The notes under the pieces were generated by a model. The model searched no databases. It was not told where the DNA came from and was given only the letters and a program-made list of their open reading frames with translations. The position numbers were made by a program, and so were the translations under genes. A stretch of DNA of 64,000 bases from Streptomyces bicolor. GTDB taxonomy: Bacteria; Actinomycetota; Actinomycetes; Streptomycetales; Streptomycetaceae. The first letter of the stretch is position 1. Every line of letters begins with the position of its first letter. This document shows positions 1-8,715 of this stretch, one piece after another. The DNA lies in the NCBI RefSeq assembly GCF_000719285.1, contig NZ_JOFS01000005.1, positions 124,001 through 188,000 of the forward strand, read 5' to 3'.

Positions 1-2004
1 GCCGACTTCACCACCGGACTGGACTTCGTCAGTCGCACGGATACGCCCATCTCGTACAAGTACGAGGTCAAAGCGGGGAAGTCCCGCGTCCGCACGCGGA
101 CTGCGACCGAGACGAGGCTGGTGTTCGCGAAGGGCTCCGCGCAGATGACCGTGCACGTCCGCACGTCCGCGGATGGTATGGCGCTGCGCTACGAGCTGCC
201 GTCGGGTGCGACGGTGCTGCGCGAGGCGACCTCTTTCGAGCTGCCGGCCGACGCCCAGCTGTCCCGGCAGGAGTTCACTCCCGACCACGAGAAGGGATAT
301 GTGACCTCTACGGTCGCCGACGCCCCGACGGGCTCCTACGACATGGGCATGTTGGCCCAGCAGACCAACGGTGCGCGGGTGCTGCTCGCCGAGTCCGGTG
401 TGGACGGTGGCTATTCGGGTGGCCGGTTCACCCACACCCAGGGCACCGGCCGGTTCGCCGTCGCGCTGGCCGACGCGCAGATCGTGCGATCCGGCGCGTT
501 CACCACAGCGTGGCGCACCGCCGCCATCGGCAGCACGGCGACGGTCGTGGAGTCCACGCTGGTCGACGACGTCGCGCCCGCGTCGAAGATCTCCGACACC
601 TCGTGGATCAAGCCGGGCGTCGCCGCATGGCCGTGGCTGGACGGTATGTGGGACACCCAGCGCGACCTGACCAAGCTCAAGAAGTGGGCCGACTACGCCT
701 CCTCCCAGGGCTGGCCCTATCTCCTGGTGGACGACGGGTGGAAGGCCAACGAGGCGATCATTCCCGAGCTCGTGACCTACGCTCGGGAGCGCGGCGTGCG
801 GATCATGCTCTGGTACCACTGGCAGGACCTGGACACCGCCGCCGAGCGGGAAGCCCAGTTCACCAAGATCACCGGGTGGGGTGTCGTCGGCGTCAAGATG
901 GACTTCATGGGTTCCGAGACCCAGGCCCGTCAGCAGTGGTACGACGCGGCCCTGGCCGACACCGCCCGGCACAAGCTGATGGTCGACCTGCACGGCTCGC
1001 GTCTGTCCGTCGGTGTCCACCGCACCTGGCCGCACGTGCTGACCAACGAGGCCGTCCGGGGCGAGGAATACCCCGGCGGCCGGGACATCGGGCACGTGGC
1101 CGCGCTCCCGTTCACTCGCGGCCTGCTGGGCCCGGCCGACTACTCGCCGATGAGCTTCCAGCAGCGCAACCCGAACAGCGATGCCGCCGAACTCGCCCTC
1201 GGCGTACTCCTGGACAGCGGGATCATGCTGCCCGGCAGCCGCATCGAGGACTACGAGGCCCGGCCCGAGGCGCAGCGGTGGATGCGCATGCTGCCGACCG
1301 CGTGGGACGAGACGAAGTACGTCTCGGGCGACCCGCTCACCGGAGGGGTCATCGCTCGCCGCGACGGCGACCGGTGGTTCGTCGGGGCCTTCAGGCGCGG
1401 CGGCGCGACCACCATCAGCTACCCGACCACGTTCCTCGGCTCCGGAACCTGGCACGCGGAGATCACCACCGACGGGTCCAACGGCCTGACCCGCACCAGC
1501 AAGGTCATCCGGGCCGGTGACACACTGAGCGTCCCGGCGGTCGCGGGCGGCGGCCATGTGGTCAGGCTGACCAAGGTCCCGGTCATCCCGACCGGGAACC
1601 GCACGGTGACCATCGCCGGCAGCAGCCACGCACTCGACGTGAAGAGCAGAAGCCTCGCGAACGACGCCGCGATCATCCGCTGGCCCAGCACCGGCGGCAC
1701 CAACCAGCGCTTCGCGTTCGTGCCCCTCGGCGACGGATACACGCGGATCGTCAACCAGGAGAGCGGCAAGGACGTCGTCATCCGGTGGGCCTCCCGCGAC
1801 GCGGGCGCGAAGGCCGTTCAGTACTCGTACGAAGCCAACGCGAACACCAACGACGAATGGCTGGCGGAGGACGCGGGCAACGGCCGTATCCGGCTCCTCA
1901 ACCGCCACAGCGGTCTGTACCTCACCGCGGGCAGCGCCCAGGGCGACCAGTTGGAGCAACGCCCGTTCGACGGCGCCGACCATCAGCTGTTCACCGTCTC
2001 GTGA
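1..2004 (+). CDS. GH97 alpha-glycosidase with C-terminal ricin-type domain (5' end outside window)
   Basis: The frame is open from base 1, so the N-terminus, including any signal peptide, lies upstream; the GTG at 121 is internal. The protein matches glycoside hydrolase family 97: an N-terminal beta-sandwich, then a barrel beginning near 'SWIKPGVAAWPW'. Motifs seen are 'LLVDDGWK', 'VGVKMDFMGSE' and 'NEAVRGEEY'. GH97 contains inverting alpha-glucosidases and retaining alpha-galactosidases. The Asp in 'VKMDFM' sits where retaining members keep their nucleophile, so alpha-galactosidase-type activity is the better guess (inference). The last 130 residues or so form a ricin-B-like sugar-binding module. 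The protein is probably secreted. Its stop overlaps an ATG of the next frame, so it may be co-transcribed with the GH43 gene. Confidence 0.88.
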   Translation, partial: ADFTTGLDFVSRTDTPISYKYEVKAGKSRVRTRTATETRLVFAKGSAQMTVHVRTSADGMALRYELPSGATVLREATSFELPADAQLSRQEFTPDHEKGYVTSTVADAPTGSYDMGMLAQQTNGARVLLAESGVDGGYSGGRFTHTQGTGRFAVALADAQIVRSGAFTTAWRTAAIGSTATVVESTLVDDVAPASKISDTSWIKPGVAAWPWLDGMWDTQRDLTKLKKWADYASSQGWPYLLVDDGWKANEAIIPELVTYARERGVRIMLWYHWQDLDTAAEREAQFTKITGWGVVGVKMDFMGSETQARQQWYDAALADTARHKLMVDLHGSRLSVGVHRTWPHVLTNEAVRGEEYPGGRDIGHVAALPFTRGLLGPADYSPMSFQQRNPNSDAAELALGVLLDSGIMLPGSRIEDYEARPEAQRWMRMLPTAWDETKYVSGDPLTGGVIARRDGDRWFVGAFRRGGATTISYPTTFLGSGTWHAEITTDGSNGLTRTSKVIRAGDTLSVPAVAGGGHVVRLTKVPVIPTGNRTVTIAGSSHALDVKSRSLANDAAIIRWPSTGGTNQRFAFVPLGDGYTRIVNQESGKDVVIRWASRDAGAKAVQYSYEANANTNDEWLAEDAGNGRIRLLNRHSGLYLTAGSAQGDQLEQRPFDGADHQLFTVS

Positions 2005-2024
2005 TGCCCGGCCCGGAGGAAGAG

Positions 2025-3383
2025 TTGAACAGAACCGCAAGAACGCTGCTCGCCCTGCTGGGCCCGCTGCTGCTGGTCCTGCTGGGTGTCCCCGCCCTTC
2101 AGGGCACCGCGGCCGCCGCCGCCCCGCCGACCGGGCAGGCCACGCGGTACACGATGACCGCGTTCACCAACAGCAGTGAGTCGAACATGTATGTGTACGA
2201 CTCGCCGGACGCCACCGGATTCACCCTGCGGAAGGGCCCCGCCTACACCCCGCCGTCCGGTCTGATCCGGGACCCCAGCATCTTCAAGCACACCGACGGC
2301 TTCTACTACCTCACTTACACCACCAACTGGACCGGGAACACGATCGGTTTCGCCCGGAGCACCGACCGGGTGAACTGGACGTTCCTGTACAACTACACGA
2401 TCCCGATCAGCGGGCTGACCCGCACCTGGGCGCCCGAGTGGTTCATCGACACCGACGGCAGCGTCAACATCATCGTGTCCCTGACGGCGGCGAGCACCGC
2501 CACCCACTTCACCGCCTACAAGATCACGGCGACCAACTCCGCGCTGACCACCTGGTCCACCCCCATCCAGCTGTCCGGCATCGGCCCGAACTACATCGAC
2601 ACCTTCCTCGTCAAGATCGGCTCCACCTATCACGCGTTCACCAAGAACGAGACGACGAAGTACATCGAGTACGCCACCGCCTCCAGCCTCACCGGCCCCT
2701 ACACCATGCGGAAGACGGGCGACTGGGCCGGATTCGGCGACTGGGTCGAGGGCCCGGCGCTGGTCCAGCTCGACAACGGCGGCTGGCGCATCTACTACGA
2801 CGGCTACCGCGCCGGGAAGTACTGGTACAGCGACAGCTACGACAACTTCGCCACCTGGTCCACCCCCACCGAGGTGCCCGGGCTGACCGGTTTCATACGC
2901 CACGCCACCGTGCTGAAGGAGACGGTCTCCGGCGGCGTCACCCTGTCCACCAACACCACCAGGTCGCTGCAGTCGGTCAACTTCCCGGGCCGGTATGCCG
3001 TGGTGCGCTCCGACAGCCTCGGCTACCTCGACCCGGTGAGCGCCTCCAGCAGCACCGCCGTCAAGCAGAGCGCCACCTTCACCGTCATGCCCGGCCTCGC
3101 CGACGCCAACTGCTACTCCTTCCGCGACTCCTCGGGCCGCTACCTGCGCCACTGGGACTTCCGGGTCCGCTTCGACAGCAGCAACGGCACCGACACCTTC
3201 AAGAAGGACGCCACCTACTGCGCCCGCCCGGGCACCGCCTCCGGTTCCGTCCGCCTGGAGTCGTACAACTACCCCGGCCGCTACCTGCGCCACTACAACT
3301 ACGCGCTGCGCGTGGACCTCTACCAGAACACCGACACCTTCCGAGCCGACAGCTCCTTCACCTTGGTCAGCCCCTGGACCTGA
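2025..3383 (+). CDS. Secreted GH43-like arabinofuranosidase/xylosidase with CBM42 (AbfB) domain
   Basis: Predicted 452 residues. The TTG at 2025 is chosen because GGAGGA (2015-2020) precedes it and it gives a clean signal peptide ending near 'GTAAAAAPP'. An in-frame ATG at 2004 overlaps the upstream stop but adds an acidic n-region and has no ribosome site. The catalytic part is a five-bladed-propeller GH43-type enzyme. It has 'IRDPSIF' (base Asp region), 'YIDTF' and 'VEGPAL' (acid Glu region). The C-terminal 140 residues are an AbfB/CBM42 beta-trefoil with repeated 'NFPGRYAVVRSD', 'GRYLRHWDFRVRF' and 'YPGRYLRHYNYALR' motifs, which bind arabinose side chains. Likely role: trimming arabinose from arabinoxylan or arabinan outside the cell. 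Exact substrate is inferred. Confidence 0.85.
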   Translation: MNRTARTLLALLGPLLLVLLGVPALQGTAAAAAPPTGQATRYTMTAFTNSSESNMYVYDSPDATGFTLRKGPAYTPPSGLIRDPSIFKHTDGFYYLTYTTNWTGNTIGFARSTDRVNWTFLYNYTIPISGLTRTWAPEWFIDTDGSVNIIVSLTAASTATHFTAYKITATNSALTTWSTPIQLSGIGPNYIDTFLVKIGSTYHAFTKNETTKYIEYATASSLTGPYTMRKTGDWAGFGDWVEGPALVQLDNGGWRIYYDGYRAGKYWYSDSYDNFATWSTPTEVPGLTGFIRHATVLKETVSGGVTLSTNTTRSLQSVNFPGRYAVVRSDSLGYLDPVSASSSTAVKQSATFTVMPGLADANCYSFRDSSGRYLRHWDFRVRFDSSNGTDTFKKDATYCARPGTASGSVRLESYNYPGRYLRHYNYALRVDLYQNTDTFRADSSFTLVSPWT

Positions 3384-3613
3384 CCTGTCCGACCCCCCCG
3401 GCCGTGCCGTCGCGGAGCCCATCCACGACGGCGCGGCCTTCTCTCGCCCTGACGGGCTGCCACGGCTGCGTCCGGCGGCCCCGGAGACGAGGAACTTCAT
3501 GCCACGGCACTCGCCGCGCCGGCACCGACGCTCTCCCGCATGGCCACCGGCCGGGCGGCCGCCGCCACCCTGCCGGCGCCCCGTGTCCGCCGTTGCGCTA
3601 CCCACGGCTCGAT

Positions 3614-3832
3614 TCATCGCGGCAGCGGTACCCATGACTGCTGGGTGACGGTCCCGGCGGGCGTGGACAGCACGGACTGTGCGACGAAGTGGCCGACGTA
3701 GGCGGTCAGGGACATGGTGCCCACGGCGATGACGGGTTTGGCCAGGCGGCGCAGTCGGGGCAGCCACCCCGGAAGCCGCCTGCCCGCCTTCCGTGCCTGC
3801 CCCGAACCGAGGAGGCCCCCTGGACAGTTCAC
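3614..3832 (-). pseudogene. Possible C-terminal remnant of a multi-pass membrane protein (DUF418/acyltransferase-like)
   Basis: A short minus-strand frame contains 'KPVIAVGTMSLTAYVGHFV', which resembles the last transmembrane helix of DUF418 or heparan-glucosaminide-acetyltransferase-like membrane proteins. There is no credible start or upstream body, and the adjacent sequence is non-coding in character. It is read as a leftover fragment; the family assignment is a weak inference. Confidence 0.35.
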
Positions 3833-4394
3833 GATCTGCCACCGCGTGGGTCCGCCCGGCTGTTAAAGCGCTCGCAGCGTTCATCGACGAGTTCAATTAG
3901 GTGTTCGGGGTCGAGCAGGTCTGCCGTGTGCCGTCCAACTCCCAGGAGTAGGTTGCCCGGTTGAACTTCCAGCGTCTGCATTCTGCGACCGGCGCCATTC
4001 GGCCGGTCGAACACCAGGCCAACTACTAGGCTCAACAGGTGGGCGGGCTGCCGCGCGGGGAATTCACCAACTCAGTGGATCACTCAGCGAATGGCTACGA
4101 ACGAGTCCGGTAACCAACTCCCGGCCGACCGAGCCTTTCTGACGAATGCACGTGCCTTTGTGATCGTTCCTTTATCCGGCTTCCCGTTCCAAGCCGATGT
4201 CACCCTTGCTAGGTTGAGGTTCTCGCCTCCGAGACAAAGTCAGGTAAGTCTCGCGGTTTCACAGAGGCGGAATCCCCCCAAGCCTTCACCAAGGCTTTCC
4301 TTGGATGCCCGAAAACCGTAACGGCTGAGTCTTGCTGCTGCCAGCCACGCCTTTCGGCACCGCCCCCCAACACATCAGAAAGCGCACGTAAGTG
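3833..4394. other. Intergenic stretch, more AT-rich than its surroundings
   Basis: No convincing gene. A minus-strand frame at 3829-4035 ('LEVQPGNLLLGVGRHTADLL') looks protein-like but has only a TTG start without a ribosome site and is not recognised. The promoter of the SGNH hydrolase gene at 4395 is expected in the right half. Confidence 0.4.
4280..4297. promoter_or_regulatory. Short perfect inverted repeat upstream of the SGNH hydrolase gene
   Basis: AAGCCTT and AAGGCTT are separated by CACC, about 100 bases before the start at 4395. It could be an operator or a leader hairpin. There is no U-tract, so a terminator is less likely. Confidence 0.35.
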
Positions 4395-5528
4395 ATGAGA
4401 TCCCTTCAGCGTTTCGGCCCCCGGCTGGCCGTCTCCGCCATGACGATCGTGCTGAGCACGCCCGGACTGGCCACCGCCGACGAGGCTGCCGGCGGCAAGG
4501 ACGCCACGTACTACATCTCGCTCGGCGACTCCCTGACCACCGGCTACCAGCCGGACGTCGACAAGGACACCGACGTCGCCTACACCGACCAGCTCTACGC
4601 ACAGCTCAAGCAGCGCACCCCCGGGCTGGAGCACATACGCCTCGGCTGCACCGCTGAGACCACCGACTCTCTGATCAACGGCGGCAAGTGCGACTACCCG
4701 AACGCCAAGTCCCAGCTGGACGCCGCCCTGAAGGCCATGGCCCAGCACCAGGGCAAGGTCGCCTACGTGACCCTCAGTGTGGGCGCGAACGACATCCTCC
4801 TGAATTGCGTCAGCCCGGCCGGCACCCTCGATGGGGCATGCCTGAACGGCCGGAGCCAGACCATGGCGAAGAACCTCGCCCAGATCGCGGGCGCGCTCCG
4901 CAAGGCGGGCGCGAAGGGCACTCAGTTCGTGGGCTCGACGTACTACAACCCGTTCCTGGGGGCCTGGTTGCAGGGCGCCGCGGGGCAGCAGGCCGCCAAG
5001 GAGTCGGCGCCCCTGGTCAAGGCCACCAACACGGGGATCACCCAGGTGTACAAATCCACCGGCTTCAAGGTGGCGGACGTGGCCGCTGCCTTCTCCTCGG
5101 ACGACTTCACCACCCAGGTGAACGTGCCCGGCGCGGGCGAGGTGCCGGCGAACGTGGCCAAGATCTGCCAGCTGACCTGGGCGTGCACGAAGAAGGACCC
5201 GCACCCCAACGTCGACGGCCACAAGGTGATCGCAGGCGCCTTCGCGGCGGTGCTCGCCGACAGTGCCGCGCCCGGTGACGGCGAGCCCCCGGCACCCAGC
5301 GAGTCGGCCACGCCCGAAGCGGGGGAGTCCCCGGCCCCAAGCGGGTCGGCCACATCGGCGCCCGGCACGGGCACGGGGCCGAACGACCCGGCCACGAACG
5401 GAGATCTCGCCGAGACCGGCGCGTCGAGCAGCACTCCCGTCCTCGCGGGGGCCGGTCTCGCCGTCGTGGCTGCCGGCACCGCCGCGATCTACTTCGCGCG
5501 CAGACGCCGTACGGGCGAGGAGAGCTGA
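4395..5528 (+). CDS. Cell-wall-anchored SGNH-family hydrolase (lipase/esterase-like) with LAETG sortase signal
   Basis: 377 residues from the ATG at 4395 (a GTG at 4392 is also in frame). It has an N-terminal signal peptide ('RLAVSAMTIVLSTPGLATA'). The SGNH blocks are visible: 'GDSLTTGY' with the nucleophilic Ser, 'SVGANDI' with the oxyanion Asn, and 'DPHPNVDGH' with the catalytic Asp and His. After the domain comes a Pro/Ser/Ala/Glu-rich linker. Then 'LAETG', a hydrophobic helix and 'ARRRR' form the LAXTG-type sorting signal used by class E sortases in high-GC actinobacteria. The enzyme should therefore be covalently attached to peptidoglycan and act on an ester outside the membrane. The substrate is unknown; acetylated hemicellulose would fit the neighbours but is only inference. 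Confidence 0.88.
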   Translation: MRSLQRFGPRLAVSAMTIVLSTPGLATADEAAGGKDATYYISLGDSLTTGYQPDVDKDTDVAYTDQLYAQLKQRTPGLEHIRLGCTAETTDSLINGGKCDYPNAKSQLDAALKAMAQHQGKVAYVTLSVGANDILLNCVSPAGTLDGACLNGRSQTMAKNLAQIAGALRKAGAKGTQFVGSTYYNPFLGAWLQGAAGQQAAKESAPLVKATNTGITQVYKSTGFKVADVAAAFSSDDFTTQVNVPGAGEVPANVAKICQLTWACTKKDPHPNVDGHKVIAGAFAAVLADSAAPGDGEPPAPSESATPEAGESPAPSGSATSAPGTGTGPNDPATNGDLAETGASSSTPVLAGAGLAVVAAGTAAIYFARRRRTGEES

Positions 5529-5972
5529 CGGGTAGTCAGTGAAGCGAACTTGAGTCGCAGGCCGCTCGTGGTGTCGCGGGCGGCCTGCTCGGCTCGGCCA
5601 CGGAGTCGACCAGCGGGGCTGCGCCTCGACACCTCCGTGCCTCGGCCACGCCTGATCACGGCAACTCGGCGTCCTCCGAACCGGCCGACAAGGATTGCCT
5701 TGAGCCGGAATTGTCGCTGTCCATCAGCTCAGCGCCCATGCAGCGGCCGACGGCCAACCAGAGTTTGCGTTGCGCCACCACGCACGGCGGCTCCGGCAAA
5801 CACGATCCGAACCACCCCTCGCTGCGGAAGAGGTCCACGAGGTGACCTGAAAAAAGTTCCCGGCTCGCGGCAACCTGTGCGTGGTCTGTGACGACAAGGA
5901 AGTGGATCCGGCCAGTTCCGGTGGTCGGGATCCGTTCCACTGTTGAACAGCATGCAAGGAGAACGCCTCCCC
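5529..5972. other. Intergenic region before the GH74 gene
   Basis: No supported gene. A minus-strand frame ending near 5656 contains 'RELFSGHLVDLFRSEGWFGS' but has no believable start and runs into the GH74 signal-peptide region, so it may be a fragment or chance. The GH74 ribosome site AAGGAGA is at 5956-5962. Confidence 0.4.
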
Positions 5973-8624
5973 ATGAACCACCCCACGAACGGCGGGCGCC
6001 GCGGGCGTCACCGCCGTCGCTGGACCGCCACCGCTGTGCTGCTCGGCGTACCCGCCGCCGTCGTGCCCTATCTCCTGTTCGCACAGGAGGACTCGCAGGC
6101 CGCGACGATCGACGGCGATGCCTACTACCGGCTGGTTTCCGTGCGCAGCGGAAAGGCGCTGGACGTCAACGGCTTCTCCACCGCCGACGGCACCCGTATC
6201 CAGCAGTGGACCGACCAGAACACCGCCAACCAGCAGTGGAGGCTGAAGCCCGCCGGGGACGGCTACTACGAGCTGGTGAACCGCAACAGCGGCAAAGTGC
6301 TGGGCATAGCGGGCAATTCGACCGCCCAGGGTGCTGCCGCCGAGCAGCAGACCGACAGCTCCTCCACTTCCCAGGAGTGGCGGATCGATGAGGTGAGCGG
6401 CTCCGACGCCGTCACCCTCACCTCCCGCAAGAGCGGCCAGGTCCTCGATGTCCTGGGAGGTTCCACGGCCCAGGGCGCGGCAGTCGTCCAGTATCCCGGC
6501 AAGGGCAGCACCAACCAGCAGTGGAAGCTGGTGAAGACGGCCGACGCCCGGGCGGCCGGGGCGGGCACGGCGCAGACCACGGCCGCGGCTGGACCGTACA
6601 GGTGGAAGAACGCCCAGGTGGTGGGCGGCGGTTACGTCACCGGGCTGGTGTTCAACCCGCGCGAGAAGGGCCTGCTGTACGCGCGCACCGACATGGGCGG
6701 CGCCTACCGCTGGGACACCGCGGCCGAGCAGTGGATCCCGCTGACCGACTGGGTCGGCGAGAAGGACTGGAACCTGCTGGGCATCGATTCGGTGGCCACC
6801 GACCCCGTCGACCCCAAGCGGCTCTACCTCATGGCGGGCACGTACACCAACGACTGGGCGGGCAACGGCGCCATCCTGCGCTCCACCGACCGGGGCCGCA
6901 CCTTCAAGCGCACCGATCTGCCGTTCAAGGTGGGCGGCAACGAGGACGGCCGCGGCGCGGGCGAACGCCTCGTGATCGACCCCGCGGACAATCGCAACCT
7001 GCTGCTGGGCAGCCGCAAGAACGGCCTGTGGCGCAGCACCGACTACGGCGTGACATGGCGTCAGGTCTCCTCGTTCCCGGTCAAGGACGGGGCGGGCAGC
7101 GGCGCGGGCATCTCCTTCGTGACGTACGGCCCGGCCGGCAGCAAGACGATCTACGTCGGTGTCGGCGACAAGTCCACCTCCCTGTACCGCTCCACCGACG
7201 GCGGCAGCACCTGGCAGGCCGTCTCCGGGCAGCCCACCGGCCAGATGCCGCAGCACGGCGTGCTCTCCGGTGACGGCTCGCTGTACCTGACGTACACCAA
7301 CGCCCTCGGACCCAACGGCGTGACGGGGGGCTCGGTGTGGAAGTACACGCCGTCCAGCGGGGCGTGGAAGGACGTCTCCCCGTCCCAGGGCAACTACGGG
7401 TTCTCCGGTCTGGCCGTCGACCCGCGCAAGCCCTCCACGGTGATGGTCACCACCCTCGGCCGCTGGTGGCCGGAGGACGAGATCTACCGCAGCACCGACG
7501 GCGGCACGACCTGGAAGGCCCTGGCCGACAAGTCGGTGCGCAGCGCCTCCGCCGCTCCTTACGTCGGCACCCACACCGGGCACTGGATGACCGCCCTGGC
7601 CATCGATCCCTTCAACTCCGGGCACGTGCTGTACGGCACCGGCAACGGCATCCTGCGCAGCAAGGACGCCAACGCCTCCGACAGCGGCGGCACCAGCCAC
7701 TGGAGCATGGGCGCCCGAGGGCTGGAGGAGACCGCGCTGCTGGACGCGATCGCCCCGCCCGGCGGCGCCACCGTCATCACCTCCATGGGCGACCAGGGCG
7801 GCTTCCGGCACGACGACCTGACCAAGGTGCCCTCCGGGCGGCTGAAGAACCCGATGATGACCAACAGCACCGACATCGACTTCGCCCAGTCCAAGCCCTC
7901 GATGATGGTCCGGGTCGGCCGCGGCGGCGATCAGGACGGCGCCTACTCCACCGACGGCGGCCGCACCTGGAACGGCTTCAAGGCGGAGCCGGTGGCCGAC
8001 GCCCGGGACGGCCAGGTCGCGCTCGCGGCGGACGGCTCCTCCATCGTCTGGACCGAGGCCGGCCAGGCCCCGTACCGCTCGACCGACAAGGGGGCGAGCT
8101 GGTCGAGGGTCAGCGGCCTGGGCAACGACGCCGTGGTCGTCGCCGACCGTTCCTCGGCCAGGACCTTCTACTCACTGTCCGGCGGCACCCTCTACGCCAG
8201 CACCGACGGCGGCGCGACCTTCACCGCCCGCGCCACCAACTTGCCCTCCGGCAAGCTCACGGCCGTCCCGGGCATCGCCGGGGACCTGTGGATCTCCGGC
8301 TACGGCAAGGGGCTGCTGCACTCCACCGACGGCGGCCGCACCTTCACCACGCTCAAGACGGTGCAGTCCGCTTCCGCCCTCGGCTTCGGCAAGGCCAAGC
8401 CGGGCACCAACTACCAGGCGCTGTACCTGATCGGCACCGTCAAGGACGTCACCGGAGTGTTCCGCTCCACCGACAAGGGCGCCACCTGGCTTCGCGTCAA
8501 CGACGACGCCCACCAGTGGGGCGCCATCGGTGGGGTCGGCGTCATCACCGGCGACCCCGACACCTACGGCCGCGTCTATGTCGGCACCAACGGACGAGGC
8601 CTGCAGTACGGCGACCCGTCCTGA
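5973..8624 (+). CDS. Secreted GH74 xyloglucanase with N-terminal ricin-type domain
   Basis: 883 residues from the ATG at 5973, ten bases after AAGGAGA; an upstream TTG at 5943 would put that site inside the gene. The N-terminus is basic ('RRGRHRRRW') followed by a hydrophobic core, a signal peptide possibly of Tat type. Residues about 46-185 form a ricin-B/CBM13-like trefoil with repeated 'NQQW' motifs. Residues about 205-883 are the two seven-bladed propellers of GH74, with many BNR-like 'STDGGxTW' loops. 'ARTDMGGAYRWD' at the start and 'LAIDPFNSGHVLYGTGNGI' mid-protein lie where the two catalytic Asp residues of GH74 occur. Expected role: endo-hydrolysis of xyloglucan. An N-terminal ricin module in place of the common C-terminal CBM2 is less usual. 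Confidence 0.9.
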   Translation: MNHPTNGGRRGRHRRRWTATAVLLGVPAAVVPYLLFAQEDSQAATIDGDAYYRLVSVRSGKALDVNGFSTADGTRIQQWTDQNTANQQWRLKPAGDGYYELVNRNSGKVLGIAGNSTAQGAAAEQQTDSSSTSQEWRIDEVSGSDAVTLTSRKSGQVLDVLGGSTAQGAAVVQYPGKGSTNQQWKLVKTADARAAGAGTAQTTAAAGPYRWKNAQVVGGGYVTGLVFNPREKGLLYARTDMGGAYRWDTAAEQWIPLTDWVGEKDWNLLGIDSVATDPVDPKRLYLMAGTYTNDWAGNGAILRSTDRGRTFKRTDLPFKVGGNEDGRGAGERLVIDPADNRNLLLGSRKNGLWRSTDYGVTWRQVSSFPVKDGAGSGAGISFVTYGPAGSKTIYVGVGDKSTSLYRSTDGGSTWQAVSGQPTGQMPQHGVLSGDGSLYLTYTNALGPNGVTGGSVWKYTPSSGAWKDVSPSQGNYGFSGLAVDPRKPSTVMVTTLGRWWPEDEIYRSTDGGTTWKALADKSVRSASAAPYVGTHTGHWMTALAIDPFNSGHVLYGTGNGILRSKDANASDSGGTSHWSMGARGLEETALLDAIAPPGGATVITSMGDQGGFRHDDLTKVPSGRLKNPMMTNSTDIDFAQSKPSMMVRVGRGGDQDGAYSTDGGRTWNGFKAEPVADARDGQVALAADGSSIVWTEAGQAPYRSTDKGASWSRVSGLGNDAVVVADRSSARTFYSLSGGTLYASTDGGATFTARATNLPSGKLTAVPGIAGDLWISGYGKGLLHSTDGGRTFTTLKTVQSASALGFGKAKPGTNYQALYLIGTVKDVTGVFRSTDKGATWLRVNDDAHQWGAIGGVGVITGDPDTYGRVYVGTNGRGLQYGDPS

Positions 8625-8638
8625 CTCCGACGCCCGAG

Positions 8639-8670
8639 CGGGGCCGCAGGCACAACGGCCCGCGGCCCCG
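8639..8670. terminator. Hairpin terminator between convergent GH74 and GH27 genes
   Basis: CGGGGCCGC (8639-8647) pairs perfectly with GCGGCCCCG (8662-8670) across a 14-base loop. It sits in the 90-base gap between two convergent genes, so it could stop transcription from both sides. There is no U-run, as is common in Streptomyces. Confidence 0.6.
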
Positions 8671-8715
8671 CCACGGCTGAGGAACCTCGCGGAGGATGAC
8701 ACCCCTATCAGGCAG

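Noticed and set aside
8641..8715. Small gene between GH74 and GH27
   Set aside because: The gap is only 90 bases and is occupied by a terminator hairpin.
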